Below, piece by piece: positions 11,979-19,511 of a stretch of 29,687 bases of DNA. The translations under genes were made by a program, and so were the position numbers. Source of the DNA: a virus. The stretch lies in the IMG/VR virus record IMGVR_UViG_3300043425_000189, positions 1-29,687 of that record; one strand, given 5' to 3'. Under the pieces are notes generated by a model. That model saw nothing but the letters and a program-made list of their open reading frames with translations, searched no databases and was not told the DNA's origin. The stretch's first letter is position 1; each line of letters begins with the position of its first letter.

Positions 11979-12593
11979 TTAAGATAAAGTTGTTCCTGTT
12001 ACGGTAAAAGTTCTTACTCTAAAATAGGTAAAAGCTACTGAACTTGTTTTTGTTTGTACAGCAGTTTGTCCAATATTGCTTAATGTATATGCTTGGCTTG
12101 TTAAAGCTAGATTTGTAGTAGAACTCCAATAAATTCTACCAACTGAAGATAAATTCAAAGGGGAGTAATTCAGAAGATTATTTTGGTCATTTCCAAAATT
12201 CATCAAATTAAATATTTCTCTAATATTTGCTAATCTCCAGCCACTGGTAAAGCTACCAATTGAATAAGAAAGTGAATTATCAATGGCTTGATTCCAAGTA
12301 TTACCTGTAGCAATTGCTAATCTAGAAATACCTAGCACATCAGTTCCGTTATAAGTACTCCAATCAATGACTATATTATTTGTATATGTCTGCCCACCTA
12401 ACTCGTCTGTAAATCGGTTGGTATTTCCGAAAGGATTGTTAGATGCAAGTACAGTGAATGATGTTGCTCTACCTGCTTCTAAATCTCCGTCATCGCCAGT
12501 GCGAAAGGATGCTGTCTGGTTCGATTTTATCAAAGTTGCACCAACAGAAGCAGTAGGAGTACTAGATTCAGCTTTTATATATAAATCTCTCAT
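11979..12593 (-). CDS. Lcl_C/DUF1566-like putative adhesin
   Basis: The product has 204 residues. The C-terminal part resembles the Lcl C-terminal (DUF1566) fold: GWRLANIREIF at 118-128, followed by a loop and IYWSSTT at 154-160, then alternating beta strands. Such domains occur in tail-tip and receptor-binding proteins. The N-terminal part is Ser/Thr/Asn-rich and probably a fibre-like extension. The gene is visibly more A+T-rich than its neighbours, consistent with exchange of host-range genes. The start overlaps the end of the preceding fibre gene as ATGA. No reverse transcriptase or template repeat is present. Confidence 0.7.
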   Translation of the reverse strand: MRDLYIKAESSTPTASVGATLIKSNQTASFRTGDDGDLEAGRATSFTVLASNNPFGNTNRFTDELGGQTYTNNIVIDWSTYNGTDVLGISRLAIATGNTWNQAIDNSLSYSIGSFTSGWRLANIREIFNLMNFGNDQNNLLNYSPLNLSSVGRIYWSSTTNLALTSQAYTLSNIGQTAVQTKTSSVAFTYFRVRTFTVTGTTLS

Positions 12594-12961
12594 AACTGCG
12601 TGATGTTTAAATTAACCACTGCTGCTGTGGAGACCGTTATTGTGATCATGTCTCCGATTGCAATTGAAGTTCCAAGAATGTATGCACTGCTGTTTTTCTG
12701 GAGCGTAGTGCTCGGAGAATTCTTAACGTTTGAAACCGTATCTATCTGCATCGCAAAAGGCGCATATACATCGATTGTCAATGTAGCCATTAAATCAATG
12801 GTCCATACCACTGGTGCAAGTAGGCGAAGTGATTGAGCTGCATCCTGTCCTGTGATGTTTCTGGAGTCATATCCAGTTCCATTGTATTCACTTGTTATTA
12901 GTAGGTCGCTTGCTGCTATCGTTCCTGTCGTTCCGAGCTCCGATATTCGTTTGTTTTGCAT
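12590..12961 (-). CDS. fibre or head-appendage protein N-terminal-type
   Basis: The product has 123 residues. It begins MQNKRISELGTTGTIAASDL, a start common in phage tail-fibre and appendage proteins (a short KISEL-type strand then a DLLITSEYNG segment) that anchor to the virion. The rest is beta-type with many Thr/Ser/Ile residues, fitting a trimeric appendage. It is coupled by ATGA to the adhesin-like gene and probably connects that adhesin to the virion. The link is inferred from context. Confidence 0.7.
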   Translation of the reverse strand: MQNKRISELGTTGTIAASDLLITSEYNGTGYDSRNITGQDAAQSLRLLAPVVWTIDLMATLTIDVYAPFAMQIDTVSNVKNSPSTTLQKNSSAYILGTSIAIGDMITITVSTAAVVNLNITQL

Positions 12962-13037
12962 CGCTATTTTGAGATAAGTAGATTTCTAACTTTTTGATGT
13001 TATCGTTCTTGGGTTTGTATTGCTTTATAGATGCCAT
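12888..13037 (-). CDS. possible overlapping small ORF (49 aa)
   Basis: A frame from an ATG at 13037 encodes MASIKQYKPKNDNIKKLEIY followed by a polar tail. It fills the 63-base gap between the connector gene and the fibre gene and then overlaps the fibre gene in another frame by 74 bases. The first 25 residues look protein-like; the rest is composition-biased. It may be a real small gene, or a remnant. Confidence 0.3.
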   Translation of the reverse strand: MASIKQYKPKNDNIKKLEIYLSQNSDAKQTNIGARNDRNDSSKRPTNNK

Positions 13038-13522
13038 CCAGTAAAAAAATTATCGTGCCGAGGGTACACATCGCCACTCTGGTTCGTATTGTATTCTGGG
13101 TATTGATATCCGTATGTGGTCATGTGATCGAGAAACCTTTGTGAATAGCTCTGTGCTATTTGTCGCTCCTTCTCCACCAAATAATCCACTTCTGTTTTTT
13201 CTACGTTCTCGGCATTCTCCGAGCTGTGTTTGTATACTCCTTTGTTTGCGATGGTGTAAGCTGCAAAAGGTAAATATTCAACCATAGCCCAGTGGATTAA
13301 AAGTGGTTTGACGTAAGTGACCACCAATGAAAGATACGGCTCGGCCAAGTCATCATTCAAAATGTCCGTTTGTATTTTCTGGAGTAAATTCGTTCCTAGA
13401 TAACCTTGCACATGGATGTCCTGCGCTATTTTAATAAATTGAATGAATTTATCTGTATCCACCGAACCTCCAAGGGCCGTAAGTGATACGATGTCGTTTC
13501 TGGATATGAGTAGTGCTTCCAT
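13025..13522 (-). CDS. DUF6712-type head-tail connector protein
   Basis: The product has 165 residues and has the layout of the DUF6712 family, a head-completion or adaptor protein in Bacteroidota phages. The helical segments (DKFIQFIKIAQDIHVQGYLG, then a long middle helix region) and a Tyr/Pro-rich C-terminus fit that fold. It follows the portal gene, sharing one base with its stop, where an adaptor is expected. It would bind the portal after DNA packaging. Confidence 0.75.
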   Translation of the reverse strand: MEALLISRNDIVSLTALGGSVDTDKFIQFIKIAQDIHVQGYLGTNLLQKIQTDILNDDLAEPYLSLVVTYVKPLLIHWAMVEYLPFAAYTIANKGVYKHSSENAENVEKTEVDYLVEKERQIAQSYSQRFLDHMTTYGYQYPEYNTNQSGDVYPRHDNFFTGWHL

Positions 13523-15306
13523 TATTTGCGTACGTCAGATGGTAAGTTTGGGTTATTTGGTGAGAAACCTTTGAGGGGTAATTGGTTCGGATAAAATGAA
13601 ACTTCGTAGGGGTTTGTAACTTTATATCCTTTGATCTCCGCAGCGCGAGTTCCTATCTCCTGATAACCATCCTCGATGCGGTTCAGGTCCAGCATGAAGG
13701 TCACTCTTTGCCATTTGTGGTGGCATCGCGGTCCTCCTTTAAACTTAAAAATGTCATAGGTATTTGCTCCATGTTCTCCGAATCCAGCGTTCACTGATTT
13801 TTTACTCATTGCATCGATGTCCTCCTTCCTGAACAAGCGGTCCTGTTTGGCCATCATTGCTTTGCAGAAGTCTCTCTCTGGGGTTTTGTTTCCAGTGTAT
13901 CTGTAGCGCACTTTGAAGTATTTTAATTCCTTCACATTTTTGTCCTGTGAGCTCTTTAATTTCGGCAGTGGGTTTCCTGTCTGCACTAGGTTGATAACCT
14001 TGCTTAAAAACGAAGTCTTGGGTTCTAGTGCGCTTTCTGATTCTATCAGGTGCTGGTCCAGTTGTTCGTCATCGTCTCCGACCTCTCTTTCATCAACAAG
14101 CACCCACTCATCCGATAACTGGTTGCGGTCCACCTCATCCAGTATTATTTGTAAGTCATTCTGGGATGATAATTGCATTTCCTCCACTTTGCCATCTGCT
14201 CCTTGGAACTCCAAAGGTTTCAATGTCTCAAAGTATAATTTTAATTTAATTCCGTTGAAAGCTAGTATCTGGTTGTAGGCATCAATGACTAGGTCCTGAT
14301 AAGGTCTAATAACCATATTGTAGTAAAGCACGAAGCTATTTTTTAGCTCATCCGCATTTGAGGAGAAACCGTTGCTGGAGGAAACTCCAAAAAGTAGCGG
14401 TGATGTAACGTTGTGGCCTAGCATGATCTTTCGCATGCACTCATCTGCAAGATATTCATAGTGCTGTGGTGCATCGTTCAATGGAATGTCATCGACTGTG
14501 GTCTTTTGTGCATCGGAATGATTAAATGAGACAATCACTCGCTTTCCTTTGCTCCCTGTCAGTTTGTTTGTAACCTTACTTTCGGTGTCATCCATCTCTT
14601 CTGGAGTAGGGATGCCATTATTGAAATTGATAATTTTTGTGCCTGAAAATCCATTTTGGACCTCATTGATAAGATAATCTGCGATCTCTTGCTCCAAGGT
14701 GCAATAAGGAAGAGAACCTTGGTAATCCACCAATGAAAAATATTTCATTCCTACCGAGTAGGGTTGCACCATTAAGATTTCAAGTGGTTCATTTGAAAGT
14801 CCGAACGCTGGAATTCGTTTTGGTTTAAACTTTTTGGTGTCGCTCCAATTGTCCGAGTAATAGTATGCTTCTATAACTCCATCTTTATTGCACTTCTCTG
14901 GTCTCAATAGCTGCACTGGTATGTGCGCTGTTTTGGCGATGGTCTTTCGGTCCTTTGCGTAGATAACTTGTATCGCAAATTGGCCCAGCATTTTCGCATC
15001 CATGATTTGTCGCTTCGTCTCATCCTTTGGAAACAAAGTGATCATGTTTGCGTATTCGTTTGGCTTGGCAGAAGCATCCAATGCGCGAAGTCCTCGGCCA
15101 TAAATCAAACGTGAAATATTATTTATGATCGCATTATTTGTAGGCGAGTAGGTGTAGCGGTCTATCAAATATTGATAGTAGGAGTCGTTCTCTCCGTAGG
15201 TCACCCAGTCCTCTCTGTTGCTTTCCTGAATAATTGGTGCTTGGTATTTCGATAGCTCCACCACTCGGATGTTATTGTATTTATTCTCCATAGGTAAGGA
15301 AGTCAT
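13522..15306 (-). CDS. portal protein
   Basis: The product has 594 residues, a length typical for portals with a C-terminal extension. The N-terminal half has the portal-like wing and stem features (NNAIINNISRLIYGRG, a helical crown region and many Asn/Asp loops). The C-terminal 130 residues (RYRYTGNKTPERDFC, later NAGFGEHG and GPRCHHKWQRV) resemble the minor-head or F-like part fused to some portals. It would form the dodecameric DNA channel and anchor the terminase. The ATG at 15306 is used; one at 15291 (MENKYNN) also fits and would still overlap the upstream gene. Confidence 0.85.
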   Translation of the reverse strand: MTSLPMENKYNNIRVVELSKYQAPIIQESNREDWVTYGENDSYYQYLIDRYTYSPTNNAIINNISRLIYGRGLRALDASAKPNEYANMITLFPKDETKRQIMDAKMLGQFAIQVIYAKDRKTIAKTAHIPVQLLRPEKCNKDGVIEAYYYSDNWSDTKKFKPKRIPAFGLSNEPLEILMVQPYSVGMKYFSLVDYQGSLPYCTLEQEIADYLINEVQNGFSGTKIINFNNGIPTPEEMDDTESKVTNKLTGSKGKRVIVSFNHSDAQKTTVDDIPLNDAPQHYEYLADECMRKIMLGHNVTSPLLFGVSSSNGFSSNADELKNSFVLYYNMVIRPYQDLVIDAYNQILAFNGIKLKLYFETLKPLEFQGADGKVEEMQLSSQNDLQIILDEVDRNQLSDEWVLVDEREVGDDDEQLDQHLIESESALEPKTSFLSKVINLVQTGNPLPKLKSSQDKNVKELKYFKVRYRYTGNKTPERDFCKAMMAKQDRLFRKEDIDAMSKKSVNAGFGEHGANTYDIFKFKGGPRCHHKWQRVTFMLDLNRIEDGYQEIGTRAAEIKGYKVTNPYEVSFYPNQLPLKGFSPNNPNLPSDVRK

Positions 15307-15640
15307 TTGCTGAATTATTCGATTTGTATTTGCTTTGTCCGTTTGGCTGATTGTTCACGGAGAAGTCCTGTGCAGTTTGCGATGTAACGTAGATGCGATC
15401 CTTGTATGAGATGGTGTCATCTCCTGCAAAGATTGTAAGGTCATAATATCGATTCTCCAGCAAGGCGGTAACCAGTTCGAATTGAACGGTAAAGTACCAC
15501 TCGCCAACAATCAAATTGTCGATGGTATATGTCTCTGTGGTATTGTTCGAATCATCTCTCAAAGTGATGTAGGCCATATTCTCCTCCCTTGGGATAAGGT
15601 TTAAGGTTTTTGTACCGACTTCTGGTGTCATTATTATCAT
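15281..15640 (-). CDS. small structural protein, beta-type
   Basis: The product has 119 residues from the ATG at 15640 (MIIMTPEVGTKTL); a TTG at 15646 and another ATG at 15631 are alternatives. The protein is beta-rich (ENRYYDLTIFAGDDTISYKD and IYVTSQ) and ends in an Asn/Ser-rich tail. Proteins with this YxLTIF...YKDRIYV pattern recur next to capsid and portal genes in Bacteroidota phages and may be head fibres or decoration. It overlaps the portal start by 26 bases and begins 33 bases after the terminator. Confidence 0.6.
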   Translation of the reverse strand: MIIMTPEVGTKTLNLIPREENMAYITLRDDSNNTTETYTIDNLIVGEWYFTVQFELVTALLENRYYDLTIFAGDDTISYKDRIYVTSQTAQDFSVNNQPNGQSKYKSNNSANDFLTYGE

Positions 15641-15672
15641 AAACAATTAACTAGAAATTGGTGGTTTGTTCC

Positions 15673-15703
15673 AAAAAAAAAGGAGAAAGCCGTAGCTCTC
15701 TCC
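15673..15703 (-). terminator. intrinsic terminator with TACG tetraloop
   Basis: On the minus strand a 9-bp stem (15703-15695 with 15690-15682, one G-U pair) closes a TACG loop and is followed by nine T (15681-15673). It follows the gene at 15728-16267 and precedes the start at 15640 by 33 bases. It would reduce expression of portal and lysis genes relative to the capsid unless read through. Confidence 0.9.
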
Positions 15704-15727
15704 CTCTCCGTTTATACATGGCAGGTA

Positions 15728-16267
15728 TTATGCTGTAATGATATCTGCTCCTGCGAAAACCGCAGCGAGGTCTGTTTCATTATCACAATCTAGGAAATTG
15801 GCAGGCCCATTCTCCATGGCCGTGAAGGTCAAATTATAACCATTGAAGTCACCCAAGTTTGTACCACTTGAGATAGTTCCTGCTGTCATGTCTGCTCCTC
15901 TTTCAAGTCCTACAATGAAGAATTGAAGTGATCGCGTGCGAACAACAATGTGCGGTCTCCCATAAGCCAAAAGTTTGACTGTTTTGTGTGTTGGGATGTC
16001 CTGTTTTTTTAATTGGGCAACCACCACCTGCTCAAAGTAGGTAGTTCCATTATCGCGAGATGTCTGGATTGTCTGCTCGAATGAGTTTGCTCCTTTCAGC
16101 TCGTATTTGTATAGTTCTGTGATTCCAGTCACTGCTGTAACAACTCCATCCACATCTGTGGTGACGTTCTCTGGTGCAATGCCGTAATTAATGAAGTAGA
16201 TAGCATCAAGTCCAGAAACTGAATCCTTGCATGTCTCTAATCTTCCGTGTGAAATATCGCAGGCCAT
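15728..16267 (-). CDS. structural protein, possible tail-tube or head-associated
   Basis: The product has 179 residues: MACDISHGRLETCKDSVSGL, later NSFEQTIQTSRDNGTTYFEQ, YGRPHIVVRTR and GYNLTFTAMENGPANF. This family is common in Bacteroidota phages directly after the major capsid gene, and is a likely abundant virion protein (tail tube or head decoration). A 14-base leader ending at its start codon (CAAAGACAAATGGC) is identical in the capsid gene leader. A terminator (16288-16322) separates it from the capsid gene. Confidence 0.7.
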   Translation of the reverse strand: MACDISHGRLETCKDSVSGLDAIYFINYGIAPENVTTDVDGVVTAVTGITELYKYELKGANSFEQTIQTSRDNGTTYFEQVVVAQLKKQDIPTHKTVKLLAYGRPHIVVRTRSLQFFIVGLERGADMTAGTISSGTNLGDFNGYNLTFTAMENGPANFLDCDNETDLAAVFAGADIITA

Positions 16268-16287
16268 TTGTCTTTGTTTTTGTAGTT

Positions 16288-16322
16288 AAAAAATGGGGAG
16301 CAGGAAACCACCCCCACTCCCC
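16288..16322 (-). terminator. intrinsic terminator after the capsid gene
   Basis: On the minus strand GGGGAG (16322-16317) pairs with CTCCCC (16300-16295) around a G-rich loop, followed by six T (16293-16288). The next start codon (16267) is 20 bases further on. This fits a partial terminator that makes the capsid message more abundant than the following genes. Confidence 0.8.
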
Positions 16323-16339
16323 TTTATGTTTGTGGTCGA

Positions 16340-17290
16340 TTAGTCGATGAAGTAAACAACGCAATCCTCCAAGATGCCGATTTGAGTACCTGCTGTGAAT
16401 CGCATTACAAAACGAACATTTTGTGATCCATCGATGTTTGCCATGTCGATGATTTTCACCTCTTGGCTGTCATTCAACAATCCTGTTCCGAAGTACAAGT
16501 TATCTGAAGTTGTAGCCAACATCTCATTGTTCTGCAATCCGTTTGCTACGAAAACTGGAACTCCATCGAAAGACAAGCCAGCTCCTGCTCCGTACCATTG
16601 CGTTCCTTGAGCGTTTGTTCCTGCACCACCAACTCCTGCTGCTGCAAATCCACCCAATGCGCGAACGTATGCACGTGCTACATTTTGTGAAACATAAAGT
16701 TTCAAACCTTCCTTACCGTAAAGGCGAGCAGGGATTGCATCAACCACTTTGCCCATCTCCGCGATAACGTTTGAAGCAGTAATGGCAGTACCTCCTACAA
16801 CTTGTCCTGCAGGAATTCCTGTTCCTGCTTCTGCGATTGCCTGTGTGAAGATTCCTGTGAATTCTCCATTGTTTGCATTCGCTCCATGCCAGATGTTATT
16901 TTCTGTAGCTTCTGCTACTTGACCTAGCATTCGTGCCAAAAGGAAATCCTGAAAAGATTTAGGAAGTACATCGTATGCGCTGTAGCCCATTTCGATTGCG
17001 TTCCAATCCGAGCGGAAATCTTTTTTACAAAGAAGAACGTTAACGTCTAGCTCCTTTGGCTCGATTACTCGCTCCGTTAATGTGATTGTGCTGGATGCAG
17101 TGAAGTCGCATGAAGCATCTTTCAAAAGGTCCGAGCTATCGAAACGTTTGATCGTAGAACGAAACTTGATGTTAGGCATCACCTGAACTCCTCCGTTCTC
17201 GATGGTGTTTGCAGAAAGCAATGCAGCACCGATATATTTACCTGCTGATTCTCCTGCGTAAGTTGTTGTAATGTCTAATGTTGTAGCCAT
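16340..17290 (-). CDS. major capsid protein (HK97 fold)
   Basis: The product has 316 residues and is the best candidate for the major capsid protein. It has an N-arm (about 1-60), an E-loop-like region with FRSTIKRFDSSDLLKD, a P-domain with a long helix region around AYDVLPKSFQDFLLARML, and a Gly/Ala-rich A-domain segment (ALGGFAAAGVGGAGTNAQG) before the C-terminal strands (IGILEDCVVYF). It follows a scaffold-like gene and precedes a terminator, as expected for the most expressed gene. The protease upstream suggests maturation cleavage. Confidence 0.88.
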   Translation of the reverse strand: MATTLDITTTYAGESAGKYIGAALLSANTIENGGVQVMPNIKFRSTIKRFDSSDLLKDASCDFTASSTITLTERVIEPKELDVNVLLCKKDFRSDWNAIEMGYSAYDVLPKSFQDFLLARMLGQVAEATENNIWHGANANNGEFTGIFTQAIAEAGTGIPAGQVVGGTAITASNVIAEMGKVVDAIPARLYGKEGLKLYVSQNVARAYVRALGGFAAAGVGGAGTNAQGTQWYGAGAGLSFDGVPVFVANGLQNNEMLATTSDNLYFGTGLLNDSQEVKIIDMANIDGSQNVRFVMRFTAGTQIGILEDCVVYFID

Positions 17291-17311
17291 TTGTCTTTGG
17301 GTTTTATTTTG

Positions 17312-17905
17312 TTAATACAATTTATTTAATACTCTGTCTAGAGAGTCCTGTGCACGTTTTGTTCCGTACTTAAAGACCTCTGTTTTTTGTTCATTTTCTG
17401 GGTTGTAAGCGATTGGAGCAACTGCTGGTGTAGATAGCTCCACTTTTTTACTTTCGAGCTCTGTAACAAGCGCATCCTTCTCTGCTTTCAATGCTGCAAG
17501 CTCGGCCTTGATCGTTTCCAATTCAGAAGAGAAGTGATGTTCTTTAACCACTGATTCAATGGTGCGCTTTGGCTGTCTGTCAGTAGTTTCATTTGCTGCT
17601 TCTACTGGAGCTTCCTCTGGTGCTTCTGGTGTCACTTCCTCCTCCTCGGCTGCTGCTTCCTTGATCTCTTCGATAATTCCTTCTGTAGCCACTACGAGAA
17701 TCATTCCATTTTCAAGTTCGTATTCGCCTACTGGAACTGGTACGTTTCCATCTGGTGTAACAACGTACACCTCCATTCCTGCTTCGAATGCATCCGCTTC
17801 TAAAACGGTCACTCCATCAGCTAACTTCATTTGTGCGAGTTCAATCACTACGGCCTTGCCTAGAATGATCTTTCCAATTGCTGCTAGTTTTTCTTTAGTT
17901 GTCAT
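17312..17905 (-). CDS. scaffold-like protein
   Basis: The product has 197 residues. Residues 1-80 form a beta-rich domain (AVVIELAQMKLADGVTVLEA, then PVPVGEYELENGMILVV), 84-105 are acidic, 125-157 form a coiled coil (AELAALKAEKDALVTELESK), and the C-terminus ends in VLNKLY. An acidic, helical protein with a conserved C-terminal peptide just before the capsid gene fits a scaffolding protein. IELA (21-24) and VELS (155-158) match motifs in the two preceding genes and are possible protease sites. It could also be a prohead-internal component. Confidence 0.7.
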   Translation of the reverse strand: MTTKEKLAAIGKIILGKAVVIELAQMKLADGVTVLEADAFEAGMEVYVVTPDGNVPVPVGEYELENGMILVVATEGIIEEIKEAAAEEEEVTPEAPEEAPVEAANETTDRQPKRTIESVVKEHHFSSELETIKAELAALKAEKDALVTELESKKVELSTPAVAPIAYNPENEQKTEVFKYGTKRAQDSLDRVLNKLY

Positions 17906-17912
17906 TTGCTTA

Positions 17913-18314
17913 TTATTTACCTAGTGTAGAAATAGTATTTTTAATGTTATCAAAAGAATCTTGGATTTGACCTAGAAACTGATAAGCATCTTGAATACTT
18001 TTAAATACTTGTGTAGATTTAGGATCAACTCCCATATCTGCAGCTAATTTGTTAAGGTTATTTGAAATAGAATCTACTTTAGAAGTTTTAACCTTAGCGT
18101 AATTCAAATTTTGACCGATATTTTTGTATGCAGCATTTAACTGCTCAGCAGCTTTAACGATTTTATTATTTGCATCGTTAGCCATTTTAAGCATCTGATT
18201 AATAGATTTCAATTCTGATGCGATTTCATCAGTAACTGCTAAATCTACTTTAACCTCTGCAAGCTCCACCTTGCTTTCAATGCGAGCAAGTTTGTTTAGT
18301 ACGTCTTTGTTCAT
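17913..18314 (-). CDS. coiled-coil protein with scaffold-like N-terminal peptide
   Basis: The product has 133 residues: MNKDVLNKLARIESKVELAE, then VKVDLAVTDEIASELKSIN and a helical remainder. VLNKL is repeated at the C-terminus of the scaffold-like protein, and VELA (16-19) resembles its IELA. The gene is visibly richer in A+T than the neighbouring capsid and protease genes. The probable paralog is 18320-18673. A role as an internal capsid (cargo) protein, targeted by the N-terminal peptide, is my inference; other readings are a head chaperone or a minor scaffold. Confidence 0.6.
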   Translation of the reverse strand: MNKDVLNKLARIESKVELAEVKVDLAVTDEIASELKSINQMLKMANDANNKIVKAAEQLNAAYKNIGQNLNYAKVKTSKVDSISNNLNKLAADMGVDPKSTQVFKSIQDAYQFLGQIQDSFDNIKNTISTLGK

Positions 18315-18319
18315 CTGTT

Positions 18320-18673
18320 TTATTTTAATTTTCGAAGTCCATCTACTCGATCAAAAACTCCTTGAATGTCATATCGAATGAGTAAATCCTTGGCGGCTTT
18401 ATAATCTTTATTTTCGTTAACATCAATACCTAACTCTTTTGCTTTTGCTTCAAATTGTTTCAATGCATTTTCTATTTGAGCTGCATTTTTGTAATATCCT
18501 TCTCCTGCTGTAATTGCTTGGTTCTTTTGAGCATCAATAATTTTATATGCCGCTAGAAAACCATCGATTGATTTGCTGGCTACATCATATGATTTTTTAA
18601 TGTCATCAACAATTGCCAGCTCCACTTGGATCTCTTCGCCTTTGTAGAGTTTTGATAAAACGTTCTTCTCCAT
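18320..18673 (-). CDS. coiled-coil protein, paralog of 17913-18314
   Basis: The product has 117 residues: MEKNVLSKLYKGEEIQVELA, then IVDDIKKSYDVASKSID. It has the same N-terminal plan as 17913-18314 (VLSKL, VELA, then an acidic DDI/DEI segment), with related but divergent bodies: both have an (A/K)xE/DxG(I/V)D segment (AKELGIDVNE here, AADMGVDPKS there). Both genes are AT-rich and lie between the protease and the scaffold-like gene. The function is not known. Confidence 0.6.
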   Translation of the reverse strand: MEKNVLSKLYKGEEIQVELAIVDDIKKSYDVASKSIDGFLAAYKIIDAQKNQAITAGEGYYKNAAQIENALKQFEAKAKELGIDVNENKDYKAAKDLLIRYDIQGVFDRVDGLRKLK

Positions 18674-18711
18674 ATTCCTTAAAACTTCTTTGATTTATAT
18701 TGTTCCATTTT

Positions 18712-18888
18712 CTAGTTGCGGATAATCTGGCGGACTACTATGGTCTGCTGCTTGGTGGTGTTATGTCCTCCTTCAAGTGCACCGATGCCCTGTGCAGAAA
18801 GTTCTCCTGTGCAACATTTTGAGGAGTAGGTATTGTCCTTGCATAGGCATCCGCGTTTCCCTCCTCTTGGACTTGATTTCGATTTCAT
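18712..18888 (-). CDS. small Cys-rich conserved protein (58 aa)
   Basis: The product has 58 residues: MKSKSSPRGGKRGCLCKDNT, then YSSKCCTGELSAQGIG and a polar tail. The segment RGCLCxDxTYSxKCC is a pattern I recognise from small proteins of Bacteroidota phage structural modules; the four cysteines may bind a metal. The ATG shares one base with the stop of the preceding gene (TAATG). It is short enough to be missed by length filters. Function unknown. Confidence 0.65.
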   Translation of the reverse strand: MKSKSSPRGGKRGCLCKDNTYSSKCCTGELSAQGIGALEGGHNTTKQQTIVVRQIIRN

Positions 18889-19511
18889 TAGAATGCTTGT
18901 TGAATAGTGAATTTAGCACCCCAAACTTTCCCTGCATGCGATGGGAAGATGTATAGTTTGATTCCTTCTGCTGTGCTGCTGTCACCTACAATTTGAAATG
19001 TTCTTGTAAATTCGTGCGCAACCCCGTTGCCTTTGGCATAAATTAAAACATCTGAATCACCATTGTAAGGGATTCCAGAATAGCCAAAAAATAACTGTGC
19101 GTGCGCATTGTTTGTCGTTACTAACGAAGTGAATGAAAGTGTAACGGTATAAATTGTTCCTTCTCTAAAGAAAAATTGACGGCCATCATAACAACCCATT
19201 GTTCCTAATGAAGTTCCTACATTATTCATTACCACTTGTTCAACTGCGTTTATATTTTGAGCATTATTTGTATTCGTGTGGTCAGTATCATACGCAACTT
19301 GATAGCCGTTTTGATAGGTAGGTATATCATTCATTGTGGCCAGTTGCACCCATCCTTCTCCATCACCAATAAAAGGAGAACCTTGGACAGAAATCAATGC
19401 ACCAACTTCAGGAACATTTGTAAAAAATTGCTCCTCTGTATTGACCTGCTCCAGCTGATTGTCAAACTGGGAGTTTCGTGTTTGTCTCTCTTCGATGTTC
19501 TGGTTTATCAT
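18888..19511 (-). CDS. putative virion appendage protein
   Basis: The product has 207 residues. After a polar N-terminus (MINQNIEERQTRNSQFDNQL), the rest is beta-rich with Thr/Asn/Gly and aromatic residues (QFFFREGTIYTVTLSFTSL, then AQLFFGYSGIPYNGDSD and AGKVWGAKFTIQQAF), the look of a jelly-roll or decoration domain. It lies between the protease and the small Cys-rich gene and is ATGA-coupled to the protease. It may decorate the head or act as a fibre; no family is certain. Confidence 0.55.
   Translation of the reverse strand: MINQNIEERQTRNSQFDNQLEQVNTEEQFFTNVPEVGALISVQGSPFIGDGEGWVQLATMNDIPTYQNGYQVAYDTDHTNTNNAQNINAVEQVVMNNVGTSLGTMGCYDGRQFFFREGTIYTVTLSFTSLVTTNNAHAQLFFGYSGIPYNGDSDVLIYAKGNGVAHEFTRTFQIVGDSSTAEGIKLYIFPSHAGKVWGAKFTIQQAF

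Noticed and set aside
11979-12593. Diversity-generating retroelement target
   Set aside because: The fold is of a type used by such systems, but there is no reverse transcriptase, accessory gene or template repeat in the window.
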